Notes: generated by a model not told the origin, from the sequence alone. 64,000 nt of DNA from Rhizobium sp. Root1220 (GCF_001426265.1 NZ_LMDG01000033.1:1-64000); one strand, 5' to 3'; positions 40,616 through 50,666 are shown, counted from the first letter of the stretch. Numbers and translations: made by a program.

Positions 40616-41335
40616 CTACTGCCAGACGACGATCGGCGCCTTGTTCGGCACCCGGTCGTAGAGGTCGATGATGTCCTGGTTCAGCAGGCGAACGCAGCCC
40701 GATGAAACCGCCTTGCCGATCGAACGCCAATCCGGATTGCCGTGAAGTCGGTAGAGCGTGTCTTCGCCATTCGAGAAGATATAGAGCGCGCGTGCACCGA
40801 GCGGGTTTTTCAGCCCCGGCTCCATGCCGCCATTCTCGATCGAATACTTGGCGAGCTCCGGCTGGCGGGCAACCATCTCGTTCGGCGGCTTCCAGCGCGG
40901 CCATCTCTGACGCCACTGAATGACGCCCGAGCCCTGCCAGGCAAAGCCTTCGCGGCCGATGCCGACGCCGTAGCGCATCGCGGTCCCACCGGGCTGCACC
41001 AGATAGAGGAAGCGCGAGGGGGTATCGACGACGATCGTGCCGGGAGGCTGGCCTGTCGGGTCGATGACCTGCTGTCGATAGAAGCGCGGATCGATCTGCT
41101 GATAGGGAACGGCGGGGATGAGGAACCCGCCATCCTCGACCGGCCCGTACATGACGGCAAGCTCGGCGTCACTCGGAGCCGGAACCGTCTGGAATGCACG
41201 AATCGGATTCGGGAATGAAATCGGCTGCTGGGTGGGGCTTCCAGATGTGGACGCGCATCCTGCCAACGCCGAAGCCGCAGTCAAAGCCGAAAGGGAGAGA
41301 AAGCTGCGGCGGGAAAGAGTTTTTTCGAAGTTCAT
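40616..41335 (-). CDS. L,D-transpeptidase (YkuD), TAT/lipoprotein type
   Basis: 239 aa. The signal has both SRRSFLSL and a lipobox ending ALAGC. The YkuD core ends with HGNPDWRSIGKAVSSGCVR, where His and Cys are the catalytic pair. It makes 3-3 cross-links in peptidoglycan or links Braun-type lipoprotein. It is a paralogue of the gene downstream of it at 41505, same strand, 170 bases apart. Confidence 0.92.
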   Translation of the reverse strand: MNFEKTLSRRSFLSLSALTAASALAGCASTSGSPTQQPISFPNPIRAFQTVPAPSDAELAVMYGPVEDGGFLIPAVPYQQIDPRFYRQQVIDPTGQPPGTIVVDTPSRFLYLVQPGGTAMRYGVGIGREGFAWQGSGVIQWRQRWPRWKPPNEMVARQPELAKYSIENGGMEPGLKNPLGARALYIFSNGEDTLYRLHGNPDWRSIGKAVSSGCVRLLNQDIIDLYDRVPNKAPIVVWQ

Positions 41336-41504
41336 AACGCGTGTCTGGTTTCCTTGTGCGCGGGAAGGACGAACGCCCTTCCCGGAGGGTTATTCAACGC
41401 CGGTGAAGACGACAAGAAAACTATCTCGTTATGCCGAATAAGCCATAACCTCACGAAGACGTGTCCCCCTGTGGGCACACGATAAACCTCGCCCTGTTGC
41501 GCGA

Positions 41505-42341
41505 CTACATCACGACAATCTCACTCTTGGCCGGAACACGATCATAAAGGTCGACCACGTCCTGATTCAGCATGCGCACGCAGCCCGACGAGGTTGCCTT
41601 GCCGACCGATTGCCAGTCCGGCGTTCCATGGATGCGATACAGCGTGTCCTGCCCATCCTTGAAGATATAAAGAGCGCGTGCGCCGAGCGGGTTTCCGAGG
41701 CCCGGATTCATGCCGCCGTTCGCGGCAGAAAAGGCACGGACGTCCGGCTGGCGCGAGACCATTTCATCCGGTGGCGTCCAGCGTGGCCATTTCTGCTTCC
41801 ACTGGATGACCCCGCGGCCCGACCAGGCGTAACCTTCACGGCCGAGGCCAACGCCGTAGCGCATCGCCTTGCCACCCGGCTCGACAAGGTAGAGATGTTT
41901 GCTGCTGGTATCGACAACGATCGTGCCGGGCTTCTCTCTGGTGGGGTAATCCACCTCCTGACGCAGATATTGCGGATCGACACGGCTAACGGGAACGGCC
42001 GGAAGCGTGAAATCGTTGTCGCGCAGCTCGGCGTACATGGCAGCGTTTACGGGATTGGTGACTGGCAACCCGTAGGTTCGGCTGGAGCTGGCGCCAGGGA
42101 TGCCGTAGCTCTGATTGTACAACGTCGCCGGGACGCCTGGCCTTTGCGGCACTGGCGCATCTATCGCCCTGACGCGGTCGGGATTGACACCGGGAGGATG
42201 ATAAAACACCGGCGACGTCTCCTGGGCGAAGCGGGCAGGATCGGTCGCACCGGTATCCGGAACAAGGATGTTGCAGCCACTCAAGCAGAGAGCGGACACT
42301 GCAAGCCCGGCAAGGCCCGGCATCCGGCTGAGAAAAATCAT
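41505..42341 (-). CDS. L,D-transpeptidase (YkuD), lipoprotein
   Basis: 278 aa. Lipobox CLSGC at about 18-23. The catalytic core VSSGCVRMLNQD and the motif GREGYAWSGRGVIQWKQKWPRW are nearly identical to the neighbour, so the two arose by duplication. This copy has a longer linker with Pro/Tyr repeats. Confidence 0.92.
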   Translation of the reverse strand: MIFLSRMPGLAGLAVSALCLSGCNILVPDTGATDPARFAQETSPVFYHPPGVNPDRVRAIDAPVPQRPGVPATLYNQSYGIPGASSSRTYGLPVTNPVNAAMYAELRDNDFTLPAVPVSRVDPQYLRQEVDYPTREKPGTIVVDTSSKHLYLVEPGGKAMRYGVGLGREGYAWSGRGVIQWKQKWPRWTPPDEMVSRQPDVRAFSAANGGMNPGLGNPLGARALYIFKDGQDTLYRIHGTPDWQSVGKATSSGCVRMLNQDVVDLYDRVPAKSEIVVM

Positions 42342-42419
42342 AGACCTACCCTCATCGACGACAGCGACACGTATAGCTGCAACAGCAATGGCAGCGTCGG
42401 CTGGCGCGAAGCTGATCAG

Positions 42420-43343
42420 CTAGGCCGAGATGCCTTGAAAGAAACGGATGCTTTGTACGATCTCCGTCGGCAGCGCCGAGGTGTGGTCGCCTTTTACCGT
42501 ATCCGTCTCAATACGCACACCGCCGGCGCGTGCGCGGCTGGCGAGCAGACCGGCGCGATCGTTGAAATGCGGCTCCTCCGTGCCATGAACAACACGAACC
42601 GGGCACTTGAAGCTTTCAGCATAGCAGAGCGCCGTGCGCACCTCGAACTCATGGGCGTTTTGGACGTCGAAGCGAATGTCCTGCGGGTAGCGCTTGAAAA
42701 AGCGGAAGCCGTCCGGATTTCCCGAAATCGGCGCCGCAGCCCGGAACTTGTGGCTGCTCATCGCTGCCAGCATCGTCAGCGTGCCGCCAATGCTATGGCC
42801 GGCGATAAAGAGGCGATTCGGATCGACGCCCGGCAGATGCTGCAGGCGATCGGCGGCGGCAAGCACGTCGTCGACTTCGTCGTAGAAACCGGAGAAATTG
42901 CCCATCTGGCCGTTTTCGCCGCGCAATGACGGCATCATCACGACAAACCCGGCATCGGCATAGGCCTTCAGCAACTCCCAATGGCCGATGCCCATCGCAT
43001 TGCCGCCGTGCAGGAAAAGAACCGCAGGTTTCGGTTTTTGCTCGCGCTTGTATTTGGAGAGCCAGGCGACGAGCTCCAACTCGCCGCCGTAGCCGGAGCG
43101 GTAAAGTATCCTGTCTCCGTCGGCAGGCGTGTCGAGCGGTTCATACCTGTCGGGAGCTGGCCCCTTCTGCAGCAAGCTGGTCCGAAAGCGCTTGCGGACC
43201 TTGGCGTAGTCATGATTGATCAGCCTCGGCAACTCGGGCACATCAAAGGCGTTTGCCATGCGCGGGAGAACGAGGGATCCGGCCAGGCCCGCAAGAACCA
43301 TGCGGCGTTGGCGGAAAAAAGAATTTCCTTCGTCTGACGTCAT
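42420..43343 (-). CDS. Alpha/beta hydrolase with TAT signal (dienelactone-hydrolase-like)
   Basis: 307 aa from ATG 43343; the frame to 43382 is an unlikely extension. A TAT signal is present (RQRRMVLAGLAGSLVLP). The hydrolase fold has LFLHGGNAMGIG oxyanion region, nucleophile GHSIGG, and a C-terminal His in DHTSALP. It is exported and its substrate is unknown; a peptidase-like S9 fold is the closest alternative. Confidence 0.85.
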   Translation of the reverse strand: MTSDEGNSFFRQRRMVLAGLAGSLVLPRMANAFDVPELPRLINHDYAKVRKRFRTSLLQKGPAPDRYEPLDTPADGDRILYRSGYGGELELVAWLSKYKREQKPKPAVLFLHGGNAMGIGHWELLKAYADAGFVVMMPSLRGENGQMGNFSGFYDEVDDVLAAADRLQHLPGVDPNRLFIAGHSIGGTLTMLAAMSSHKFRAAAPISGNPDGFRFFKRYPQDIRFDVQNAHEFEVRTALCYAESFKCPVRVVHGTEEPHFNDRAGLLASRARAGGVRIETDTVKGDHTSALPTEIVQSIRFFQGISA

Positions 43344-43454
43344 TTCATACTTCCATCGTTCCCGGTGAACTAAAAATGGCATCGGGAGGACCCGATATCC
43401 AACACACGTTGTGTTGAAAAAGCGATCCTGCGTCGTTTTGCCGTCATCTATACT

Positions 43455-45086
43455 TCATTGCTGCGTCTTGGCATCGATCATCGCTACCAGCGTCTGGAGG
43501 CGATCGGCCTCATACGACGGCTTTTCCGGGCGAAGCCGGGCGATGCGGGGAAAGCGCATGGCCACGCCCGATTTGTGACGGGTCGATCGATTGATGCCCT
43601 CGAAGGCCACCTCCACGACGAAACCGAACTCCCGATCGGCCCTGACGGCGCGAACAGGGCCGAAGCGCTCGGTGGTGTTGTTGCGGACGAACTTGTCGAG
43701 GACTTCCAGTTCGGCATCGGTGAAGCCGAAGTAGGCCTTTCCGACGGGAACCAGCTGCTCGCCATCCGGCGTTTCCGTCCAGACGCCGAAGGTGAAGTCG
43801 GAATAGTAGCTGGAGCGCTTGCCGTGGCCGCGTTGCGCGTACATCAGCACGGCATCGACATTGTAGGGATTGCGCTTCCACTTGAACCACGGCCCCTTCA
43901 TGCGTCCGGCCTGATAGACGCTGTCCCGCCGCTTGATCATCACGCCCTCGATCACCGGATCAGGTGGGGTGGAACGCAACTGGTCGAGCTCATCCCAGGA
44001 ATTGAAATCAACCAGCGGCGACAGGTCGAAGCGGTCGTGCGGTGCATGTTCGATGACTTCCGACAGCCGGTCGCGGCGCTCGACATAGGTGCTTCCCCGG
44101 ACATCGGCATCGCCATCGAACAGCAGATCGTACGCACGAATGAAGGCCGGATATTCCTCGAGCATCTTCGCGGTTACGGTCTTGCGGTTCAGGCGTTGCT
44201 GCAGGTCGGAAAACGTCCGCGTCGGATTGTTGGAGCGCGCCGTGCCGCCCACCAGCAACTCGCCGTCCAGCACGCCGTCGAAACTGAGCGACTCCAGAAT
44301 GTCGGGAAAGGCAGCCGAGATATCGTCACCGGAGCGGGAGTATATCTTTCGCGTCTCGCCCGAACGCGACAGCTGGACGCGGATGCCATCCCACTTCCAT
44401 TCCGCTGCATAGTCAGCCGGATCGAGACCATCCAGATCCCCCTCCTGCACCGGATTGGCCAACATGACCGAGTGGAATATTGCTGGCGTCGCCAGCACCG
44501 GCTTGCCGCCCCTGCCCTCCAGCCATTGGAACAGCGTCTCATAAGGCGGTTCCAGACCATGCCAGAGCGTCTCGATCTCGGTCACGTCCCGTTCGCCGAG
44601 ATCGGCCAGCGCCTGCTTTGCCAGCCGGGCGGAAACGCCGATGCGCAGCGCCCCGGTCGCAAGCTTGATAAAGGCGAAGCGACCGGAGGCATCCAGGCGG
44701 TCGAGCAGGTCGCGCACGAAACCGCGAACCTCGGTGCGACCGAGCGAGTTCATCTGCCTCACCACATCGCCAAGCCGCGGTTGTACCAGAGCCGAACGCT
44801 CGATGTCCTTCTCGTTGTCCCAGACCAGCGAAATCGTCTCGGCGAGATCGCCGACATAGTCGTAGGAATAGCGGAACAGAACCTCGTCCATGCGCTCCAG
44901 AACGAGTTCGCGCAGCATGCCGGGCTTGACGTCGCGAACCTTGAGCGTTCCCGCTATGGCGGCAAGGCCGTAGCCCCGATCCGGATCCGGTGTGTCGCGG
45001 AAGTAATCGGTGAGCAGCTTCAGCTTGCCGTTGCGGGCGGGTGTCAGCACCAGGCGATCGAGGAGGTCGGCGAAAGCTTTCATCAA
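43455..45086 (-). CDS. ATP-dependent DNA ligase, exonuclease-associated type
   Basis: 543 aa. An N-terminal DNA-binding helical domain is followed by the adenylation domain with the active Lys at EWKWDGIR (Lys231), GELLVGG, VIEGVMIKR, and an OB-fold. It seals nicks with ATP. It overlaps the exonuclease gene by 4 bases (ATGA), the classic pairing seen with ligase-associated repair genes. A distinct nick-repair or double-strand-break role is likely. The usual helicase and PdeM nuclease are not adjacent. Confidence 0.93.
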   Translation of the reverse strand: MMKAFADLLDRLVLTPARNGKLKLLTDYFRDTPDPDRGYGLAAIAGTLKVRDVKPGMLRELVLERMDEVLFRYSYDYVGDLAETISLVWDNEKDIERSALVQPRLGDVVRQMNSLGRTEVRGFVRDLLDRLDASGRFAFIKLATGALRIGVSARLAKQALADLGERDVTEIETLWHGLEPPYETLFQWLEGRGGKPVLATPAIFHSVMLANPVQEGDLDGLDPADYAAEWKWDGIRVQLSRSGETRKIYSRSGDDISAAFPDILESLSFDGVLDGELLVGGTARSNNPTRTFSDLQQRLNRKTVTAKMLEEYPAFIRAYDLLFDGDADVRGSTYVERRDRLSEVIEHAPHDRFDLSPLVDFNSWDELDQLRSTPPDPVIEGVMIKRRDSVYQAGRMKGPWFKWKRNPYNVDAVLMYAQRGHGKRSSYYSDFTFGVWTETPDGEQLVPVGKAYFGFTDAELEVLDKFVRNNTTERFGPVRAVRADREFGFVVEVAFEGINRSTRHKSGVAMRFPRIARLRPEKPSYEADRLQTLVAMIDAKTQQ

Positions 45087-46093
45087 TCCCCCTCGTCTTC
45101 ATAGCCGACCAGATGCAACGGCTTTGCCTTGATGCCCTGCAATTGGCACCAGCGCACCAGGGCCTCCTCGCGGCCATGCGTCACCCAGACCTCGGCGGGA
45201 TGCAGCTCTGTGATCGTTTCGGTGAGTTCCGGCCAATCGCAATGGTCGGAGATGACCAGCGGCAATTCCACGCCCTGCTGCTTGGCGCGCTGGCGCACCA
45301 TCATCCAGCCGGAGGCAAAAGCCGCCAGCGGTTCGTTGAAGCGCCTTGCCCAGCGGTCTGCGAAAGCCGAAGAGGGGCCAACGACGATCGCGCCCTTGAA
45401 GGCCGCCTTGTCACGACTTTCAATTGTTGCCGGAAGCAGCTCGCCAAGATCGATTCCCTGCCCGACATAGTACTCGCAGAGGCGCTCCATCGCGCCATGG
45501 ATGTAGATCGGCTTGTCATAACCGGTATCGCGCAGGAGCCGGATCACCCGCTGCGCCTTGCCCAGCGCATAGGCGCCGATCATATGCGTTCGCTCGGGAA
45601 ACTGCCGCAGCGACGCATAGAGCTTCCCCATCTCGTCAGCGGGGTCGGGATGATGGAAGACCGGCAATCCGAAGGTCGCTTCCGTAATGAACACATCGCA
45701 GGGCACGGGCACATAGGCCGCGCAGGTCGGGTCGGAACGCCGCTTGTAATCGCCGGAGACGACGATCCGGGTGCCGCCCTTCTCGATGGCGATCTGCGCC
45801 GAGCCGAGCACATGGCCGGCGGGGTGAAAACTCACCTTGACGCCATTCACCATCAACTCCTCGCCGTAGGCGGCTGCCTGCCCGCTGACGCAGAAGTCGT
45901 CGCCATAGCGGATCTTCATTATGTCGAGCGTCTGGCGGGTGGCGAGCACGTTCACGTGGCCGGACCGGGCATGGTCGGAATGGCCGTGGGTGATCAATGC
46001 CTGCTCCACCGGCCGCACGGGATCGACATAGAATCCTCCCTCCGGGCAAAAAAGCCCCTCGGGCGCGGGATAGAGCAGTGTTTCGGGTCTCAT
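45083..46093 (-). CDS. Ligase-associated DNA exonuclease (metallo-beta-lactamase fold)
   Basis: 336 aa from ATG 46093; the frame to 46138 is an alternative. Metal site THGHSDHARSGH, FHPAGHVLGSAQI and SDHCDWPEL mark the metallo-beta-lactamase/beta-CASP fold. The family (TIGR04122) processes DNA ends before ligation. Confidence 0.92.
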   Translation of the reverse strand: MRPETLLYPAPEGLFCPEGGFYVDPVRPVEQALITHGHSDHARSGHVNVLATRQTLDIMKIRYGDDFCVSGQAAAYGEELMVNGVKVSFHPAGHVLGSAQIAIEKGGTRIVVSGDYKRRSDPTCAAYVPVPCDVFITEATFGLPVFHHPDPADEMGKLYASLRQFPERTHMIGAYALGKAQRVIRLLRDTGYDKPIYIHGAMERLCEYYVGQGIDLGELLPATIESRDKAAFKGAIVVGPSSAFADRWARRFNEPLAAFASGWMMVRQRAKQQGVELPLVISDHCDWPELTETITELHPAEVWVTHGREEALVRWCQLQGIKAKPLHLVGYEDEGD

Positions 46094-46226
46094 CCGCCTA
46101 GAGATAGCGGCAAAGGATGGAAGCGCCAGTGGCGACACGTCTCATTGCCGCGAGCAGGCGGCAGTTCCCTACTCCTGTATCAAAACGAGACATGTCCGAT
46201 GGCATGCTTCCTGCTTGTTAGCCGTG

Positions 46227-47603
46227 ATGAAGAAGCCGAGATTTGCACCGTCCCGCCGTAATCTGCTCCGAATGGCCGCAGGCTCCGCGATGGCGCTTGT
46301 CGCGGCGCGCAGTTTCGCGGCGGCGCGGCAGACGGATCTGCGCGGACCGATCGACGCCGTGCAGCTCGAGGCGTTTCCCGTCGCGACCGACCGGAAGAGC
46401 GTTAGCCTGCAAGCGATGATCGATCGGGCGTCGGCGGCCAACGTGCCGGTTTTCCTGCCGCCGGGCACCTACAAGGTGTCGAACCTCGTGCTCCCCGAGA
46501 ATACCCGGATCACAGGTGTCCCCGGTGCCTCGCGTATCGTCTATACGGGCGCAGGACGTCTGTTCAGCGCCGAGAATGTCAAGCGGATCGAGCTTTCCAA
46601 CATCGTCATCGACGGACAAAACCGATGGCTTGGCGACGACGACGCCGCGCTGGTGCAGTTTACCGGTGTTGACGAGGTAGTGATCGACAACTGCGAGATC
46701 GGCGGCAGCCGCAAGCATGCCGTGCAACTTGAGCGTTGCGGCGGACGTATCGAGCGAAGCCGCATATCGGGCGCTGCACAATCGGGCCTCTACGCTGTCG
46801 AATCCCTGGGCCTCTCCGTCACCGGAAACGAGGTGTTCGATTGCGGCAACGGCGGGATCCTGGTGCATCGCTGGAAGAAAGCGGCAGACGACAGCATCGT
46901 CAGCGGCAACCGGGTCTACCGGATCCGGGCGAACGACGGCGGCACCGGTCAGAACGGCAACGGCATCAATATTTTCCGCGCCGACAGCGTGATGGTGACG
47001 AACAACCACATTTCCGACTGCGCCTTCACCGCGATCCGCGCGAATTCGGCATCAGACATCCAGATCACCGGCAATCAATGCCGGCGCTCGGGCGAGACGG
47101 CGATCTATGTGGAGTTCGAATTCGAAGGTGCCGTCGTTTCCAACAACCTGGTGGATGGCGCTGCGAACGGGATTTCCATCGCCAATTTCGATCAGGGTGG
47201 ACGGCTTGCGAGTGTGACCGGCAATGTCGTGCGCAATCTTGCTCTCAAGGGACCTTACGAACATGAAGTCGGCTTCGGCATCGGCATCGCCGCCGAGGCC
47301 GATACGCTGGTGTCCGGCAACATCATCGAGGGGGCGCCGCGATGGGGCATGCAACTCGGCTGGGGACCCTACCTGCGCAATCTCGTCGTCACCGGCAATA
47401 TCGTTCGCAAGGCGCCTGTCGGCTGCGCCGTGTCCGTTGCCGATGGCGGGGGAACGGCCGTCATCACCGACAACGTCTTCCAGGAAGTGTCCATTGGCGC
47501 CATCCTCGGCTTCGAGTGGGACAAGAAGGCGTCCAGGGAATTGGCAACTTCGGCGACCTCGCCCTACCCGCAGTTAACCATCGAGCGCAACCGTATCTCG
47601 TAG
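46227..47603 (+). CDS. TIGR03808-type TAT-translocated beta-helix protein
   Basis: 458 aa. TAT motif SRRNLLRMAAG and signal peptide (residues 8-36), then a right-handed parallel beta-helix with recurrent I-x-G/N-N-x-I turns (VVTGNIVRKAP, VVSNNLVDGAAN). This protein family is conserved in Rhizobiales and has no known activity. A polysaccharide-lyase-like fold is likely, but no catalytic residues stand out. ATG 46227 is used in preference to a TTG upstream. Confidence 0.88.
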   Translation: MKKPRFAPSRRNLLRMAAGSAMALVAARSFAAARQTDLRGPIDAVQLEAFPVATDRKSVSLQAMIDRASAANVPVFLPPGTYKVSNLVLPENTRITGVPGASRIVYTGAGRLFSAENVKRIELSNIVIDGQNRWLGDDDAALVQFTGVDEVVIDNCEIGGSRKHAVQLERCGGRIERSRISGAAQSGLYAVESLGLSVTGNEVFDCGNGGILVHRWKKAADDSIVSGNRVYRIRANDGGTGQNGNGINIFRADSVMVTNNHISDCAFTAIRANSASDIQITGNQCRRSGETAIYVEFEFEGAVVSNNLVDGAANGISIANFDQGGRLASVTGNVVRNLALKGPYEHEVGFGIGIAAEADTLVSGNIIEGAPRWGMQLGWGPYLRNLVVTGNIVRKAPVGCAVSVADGGGTAVITDNVFQEVSIGAILGFEWDKKASRELATSATSPYPQLTIERNRIS

Positions 47604-47703
47604 TGGCTATCAAAAGCTTTGATCGATCTATAAGGACCGGGTCCTTCCGCTGGGCCGCATCTGATCATAGTTTCGGCGCAGCACATACGAGGGGATATCT
47701 GAT

Positions 47704-48363
47704 ATGCTGACAATCTACGGTGTCTATCGCTCGCGCGCCTCGCGCGTCTACTGGATGGCAGGGGAGCTCGGGCTGGAATTCACGTCTGTTCCCGTGCTGC
47801 AGGCGCGGCGATTGGACAACCCGCTCGCATCCGATGCTGCAATCAACACCCTGTCGCCGGATTTTGTCGCGATCAACCCGATGGGCCTGATCCCGGCTAT
47901 CAAGGACGGCGATCTCGTCATGCATGAATCGCTGGCGATCACCCTTTATCTCGCGCGCAAGCATGGCGGGCCTTTTGCCGCACAAACCATCGAGGAAGAC
48001 GGTTTGCTGACAATGTGGACGATATGGGCAGCAGCCGAGGTCGAACCGCACTCGGTCGAGATCGTCTATACCTATGACAACGCGGCGGAAAAGACGGAAA
48101 GCGGAAAGGCCACGATCAGCGTCGCCTGCCGATCGCTGAAGAAGCCGCTCGCGATTCTGGAAAACCACCTTGGCGAGAGCGAATACCTCGTCGGCGGGCG
48201 ATTCACGGTGGCGGATCTCAACCTCGCCGAAGTGCTGCGCTACGCCCAGACCGAACAGGCGCTCTTCGACGCGCATCCCAACGTAAACGCCTGGATCAAG
48301 CGCTGCCAGTCGCGGCCGGCCTATATCGCCATGCAGGCAACCCGCTCTCAGGAGCCTGCTTGA
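47704..48363 (+). CDS. Glutathione S-transferase family protein
   Basis: 219 aa. Thioredoxin-like N-terminal domain (MLTIYGVYRSRASRVYWMAGELGLEFTSV, NPMGLIPAIKDGDLVMHESLAI) and all-helical C-terminal domain (LVGGRFTVADLNLAEVL). Subfamily and substrate are not decided. It ends one base before the stop of a LysR gene on the other strand. Confidence 0.88.
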   Translation: MLTIYGVYRSRASRVYWMAGELGLEFTSVPVLQARRLDNPLASDAAINTLSPDFVAINPMGLIPAIKDGDLVMHESLAITLYLARKHGGPFAAQTIEEDGLLTMWTIWAAAEVEPHSVEIVYTYDNAAEKTESGKATISVACRSLKKPLAILENHLGESEYLVGGRFTVADLNLAEVLRYAQTEQALFDAHPNVNAWIKRCQSRPAYIAMQATRSQEPA

Positions 48364-49260
48364 TCAGGGAAAGAGCTTAAGAGTGCCGGCCATTTCCTCA
48401 CGGATCCAGGCCTTGAAGTCCCTGACTTTCCTTGGTTCGCGTGAACCTTCGGCCGTTACGAAGTAGTGGCCGAAGCCGGTCTTTGCGCGAATCCCGAACG
48501 GCGCGACGAGTTGCCCTTGTTGCAGGGCATAGCCGGCAAGGGTCTGCCAGGCCAGCATGACGCCTTGCCCGGCAATTGCGGCATCGAGACACAGCGACGC
48601 GTCGTTGAAGACGTGGCGGGTTTCAAGGGTCGAGCCCGGGAGACCCGCTTCCCGCATCCAGACTTCCCAGGAAAACATGGCGCGTCCGTCGATGATGGCG
48701 GGAAGGCCCAGGAGATCGGCAGGTTGGCGCAGTCCAGCCGCCATCGCCGCCGAGCAGACGGGGAAGACCTCCTGCGCGAGAAGCATTTCCGCCTTCACAT
48801 CCGGCCATTGGCCGCTGCCGACACGGATGCCGATATCGACGTCACATAGCGCCGGATTGACGAGCTTGGTGGTCGCGTCCATTCGCAGGCTGATTTCCGG
48901 ATGGCGCTCGGCGAAGCGATCGAGCCGATAGACCAGCCAGCGTGCAGCGAAAACCGGCGCCACGGAGACGGTCAGGACGCTGTCATCCCGGCGCTGCGCC
49001 ATGGCGACGGCCTGAGAGAGCGAGCCGAAGCCTTCCGAAAGCATCGGCAACAGCCGCGCGCCCTGCTCTGTGGCGACCATGCCCTTCGGCGTTCTCTCGA
49101 ACATCAGATAGTCGAGTTGTGTCTCCGCCTTGATGACCTGCTGGCTCACCGCGCCGATCGAGACCCCCAGTTCTTCGGCAGCCGCCTGCAACGAGCCGAG
49201 ACGACCGACGGCTTCCAACGCCCGCAAACCGTTCAAGTGAACCGAGTTGAGATTTCGCAT
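48364..49260 (-). CDS. LysR-family transcriptional regulator (GcvA-like)
   Basis: 298 aa. N-terminal HTH (LEAVGRLGSLQAAAEELGVSIGAVSQQVIKAETQL) and substrate-binding domain with DVDIGIRVGSGQW. It diverges from a small ORF at 49381 and converges on the GST gene. Ligand unknown. Confidence 0.9.
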   Translation of the reverse strand: MRNLNSVHLNGLRALEAVGRLGSLQAAAEELGVSIGAVSQQVIKAETQLDYLMFERTPKGMVATEQGARLLPMLSEGFGSLSQAVAMAQRRDDSVLTVSVAPVFAARWLVYRLDRFAERHPEISLRMDATTKLVNPALCDVDIGIRVGSGQWPDVKAEMLLAQEVFPVCSAAMAAGLRQPADLLGLPAIIDGRAMFSWEVWMREAGLPGSTLETRHVFNDASLCLDAAIAGQGVMLAWQTLAGYALQQGQLVAPFGIRAKTGFGHYFVTAEGSREPRKVRDFKAWIREEMAGTLKLFP

Positions 49261-49380
49261 ATAGTTTTTCTACAGCATACGCCTTTTATTCTCAATTGAA
49301 AGTTCGGCGCGGGATGCCGATAATCCAGCATCGAACGCGGAGGACCAAGCCCTTTCCGCGATACGAAAGCGAGGCACGCC

Positions 49381-49569
49381 ATGCAATTGCTGCAGTTTTT
49401 CTTGAGCTCAGAAATCGTTGAGCCACCCTACGTTGCCGATGTCGCTCGTGACCCGTTGAACGATCCCGACCTGGCACGAATGTCACTGCGGGCGCTGGCC
49501 GACCTGCCGATCAGCCCTTCAACGCCCTCACCCAAGCCGGAGACGCGATCACACGCCAGGTGCGCATGA
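49381..49569 (+). CDS. Small hypothetical protein
   Basis: 62 aa behind a GAGG ribosome site. The middle (DPDLARMSLRALADLPI) resembles sequences near the end of DUF1127-type small proteins. It diverges from lysR by 120 bases, so it may be regulated with it. Function unknown. Confidence 0.5.
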   Translation: MQLLQFFLSSEIVEPPYVADVARDPLNDPDLARMSLRALADLPISPSTPSPKPETRSHARCA

Positions 49570-49618
49570 TGCACCAAGTCTGCTAGTTTCGTCCGGCAAC
49601 GGTAGCCGGGGAAGCGTA

Positions 49619-49969
49619 ATGGACAACGTCGACAGCATATTCAAGCGGCTACGACATCTTGCCGCCGAGGCAAATTTGCCGGGCGTCGAGGAAAGCACGT
49701 CCTATGGAAACCCCGCCTTGAAGGTGGGAGGGAAATCCTTTGTCGCGGTCAAGGACAACGAGACGATCGTGCTGTCGATCTCGATCGACGACAAGGAGCG
49801 ACTGATCGAGATGGCGCCTGACATCTACTATCAGACGGCTCACTATGTCGGCTGGTCATTTATGCCAGTTCGCATCGCTGCCATCAGCGATGACGAACTG
49901 AAGGACAGGCTGATTGGCGCGTGGCTGTTTCGCGCGCCGAAAAAGCTGGCCGCAACGTTCGGGCGTTAG
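49619..49969 (+). CDS. MmcQ/YjbR family protein
   Basis: 116 aa. Typical features: VEESTSYGNPALKVGGKSFVAVKDNETIVLSI, YYQTAHYVGWSFMPVRI. The family has a double-wing DNA-binding-like fold without proven role. Confidence 0.85.
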   Translation: MDNVDSIFKRLRHLAAEANLPGVEESTSYGNPALKVGGKSFVAVKDNETIVLSISIDDKERLIEMAPDIYYQTAHYVGWSFMPVRIAAISDDELKDRLIGAWLFRAPKKLAATFGR

Positions 49970-49986
49970 CCAGGCGCCACGACGCC

Positions 49987-50604
49987 CTAGATCTGATCGC
50001 GCTCAAGCGCCCGTTGTACCGCGGGACGTTCCATCATGCGGGCGTAGTGCGCGGTCGCCTTGGCAAAGCGCATCGGGTCGACACCGTCCCCACGCAGCCA
50101 GCCCGTCATGACGAAAAGGTAGGGGTCGGAAACAGAGTAGTTTTCGCCCAGCACCCACGGCCCCTCCAGCATCGTTTTCTCGATCAGCGCGAAGCAGTCG
50201 GCCATGGTCTGCGGAACCTTTGCCTTCATCGCTTCAAGGGCAGCTGGATCGTCGGCCCAGCGACTGCCGCGACGCCCGTGCGCGTGGTTCACATGCACCG
50301 TGGAGCAAAGATAGTTGTTGAACCCCTGCATGCGGGCGAACGCGAAAGGCTCGTGCGGCGCAAGCCGCGCAGCCGGCGCAATCTGTGCGATGTAGGCAAG
50401 GATCGCCGGTGTTTCCGTAACCACGCCGTGGTCGGTCACAAGAGCCGGCACACGGCCTTTCGGATTGATCTGCAGATACTGGGGAGACTGCTGCTCCGTC
50501 TCGGCGAAATTCACCTTTTTCGTCTCAAATGGCAAGCCGGACTCTTCAAGCGCAATGAGACTTGCCAGCGCGCAGGTGCGCGGCGCGAAATACAATGTCA
50601 GCAT
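49987..50604 (-). CDS. Glutathione S-transferase (beta-class-like)
   Basis: 205 aa. Thioredoxin fold with TCALASLIALEESGLPFE (Cys10 in the beta-class position), NPKGRVPALV, and helical C-terminal domain (VLGENYSVSDPYLFVMTGWL). Converges on the MmcQ gene. Confidence 0.88.
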   Translation of the reverse strand: MLTLYFAPRTCALASLIALEESGLPFETKKVNFAETEQQSPQYLQINPKGRVPALVTDHGVVTETPAILAYIAQIAPAARLAPHEPFAFARMQGFNNYLCSTVHVNHAHGRRGSRWADDPAALEAMKAKVPQTMADCFALIEKTMLEGPWVLGENYSVSDPYLFVMTGWLRGDGVDPMRFAKATAHYARMMERPAVQRALERDQI

Positions 50605-50666
50605 ATGGGACTCCTTTTTATGAGTCCTTATACCGCGACAATTCGCGAACGAACATGCGGGAAATC

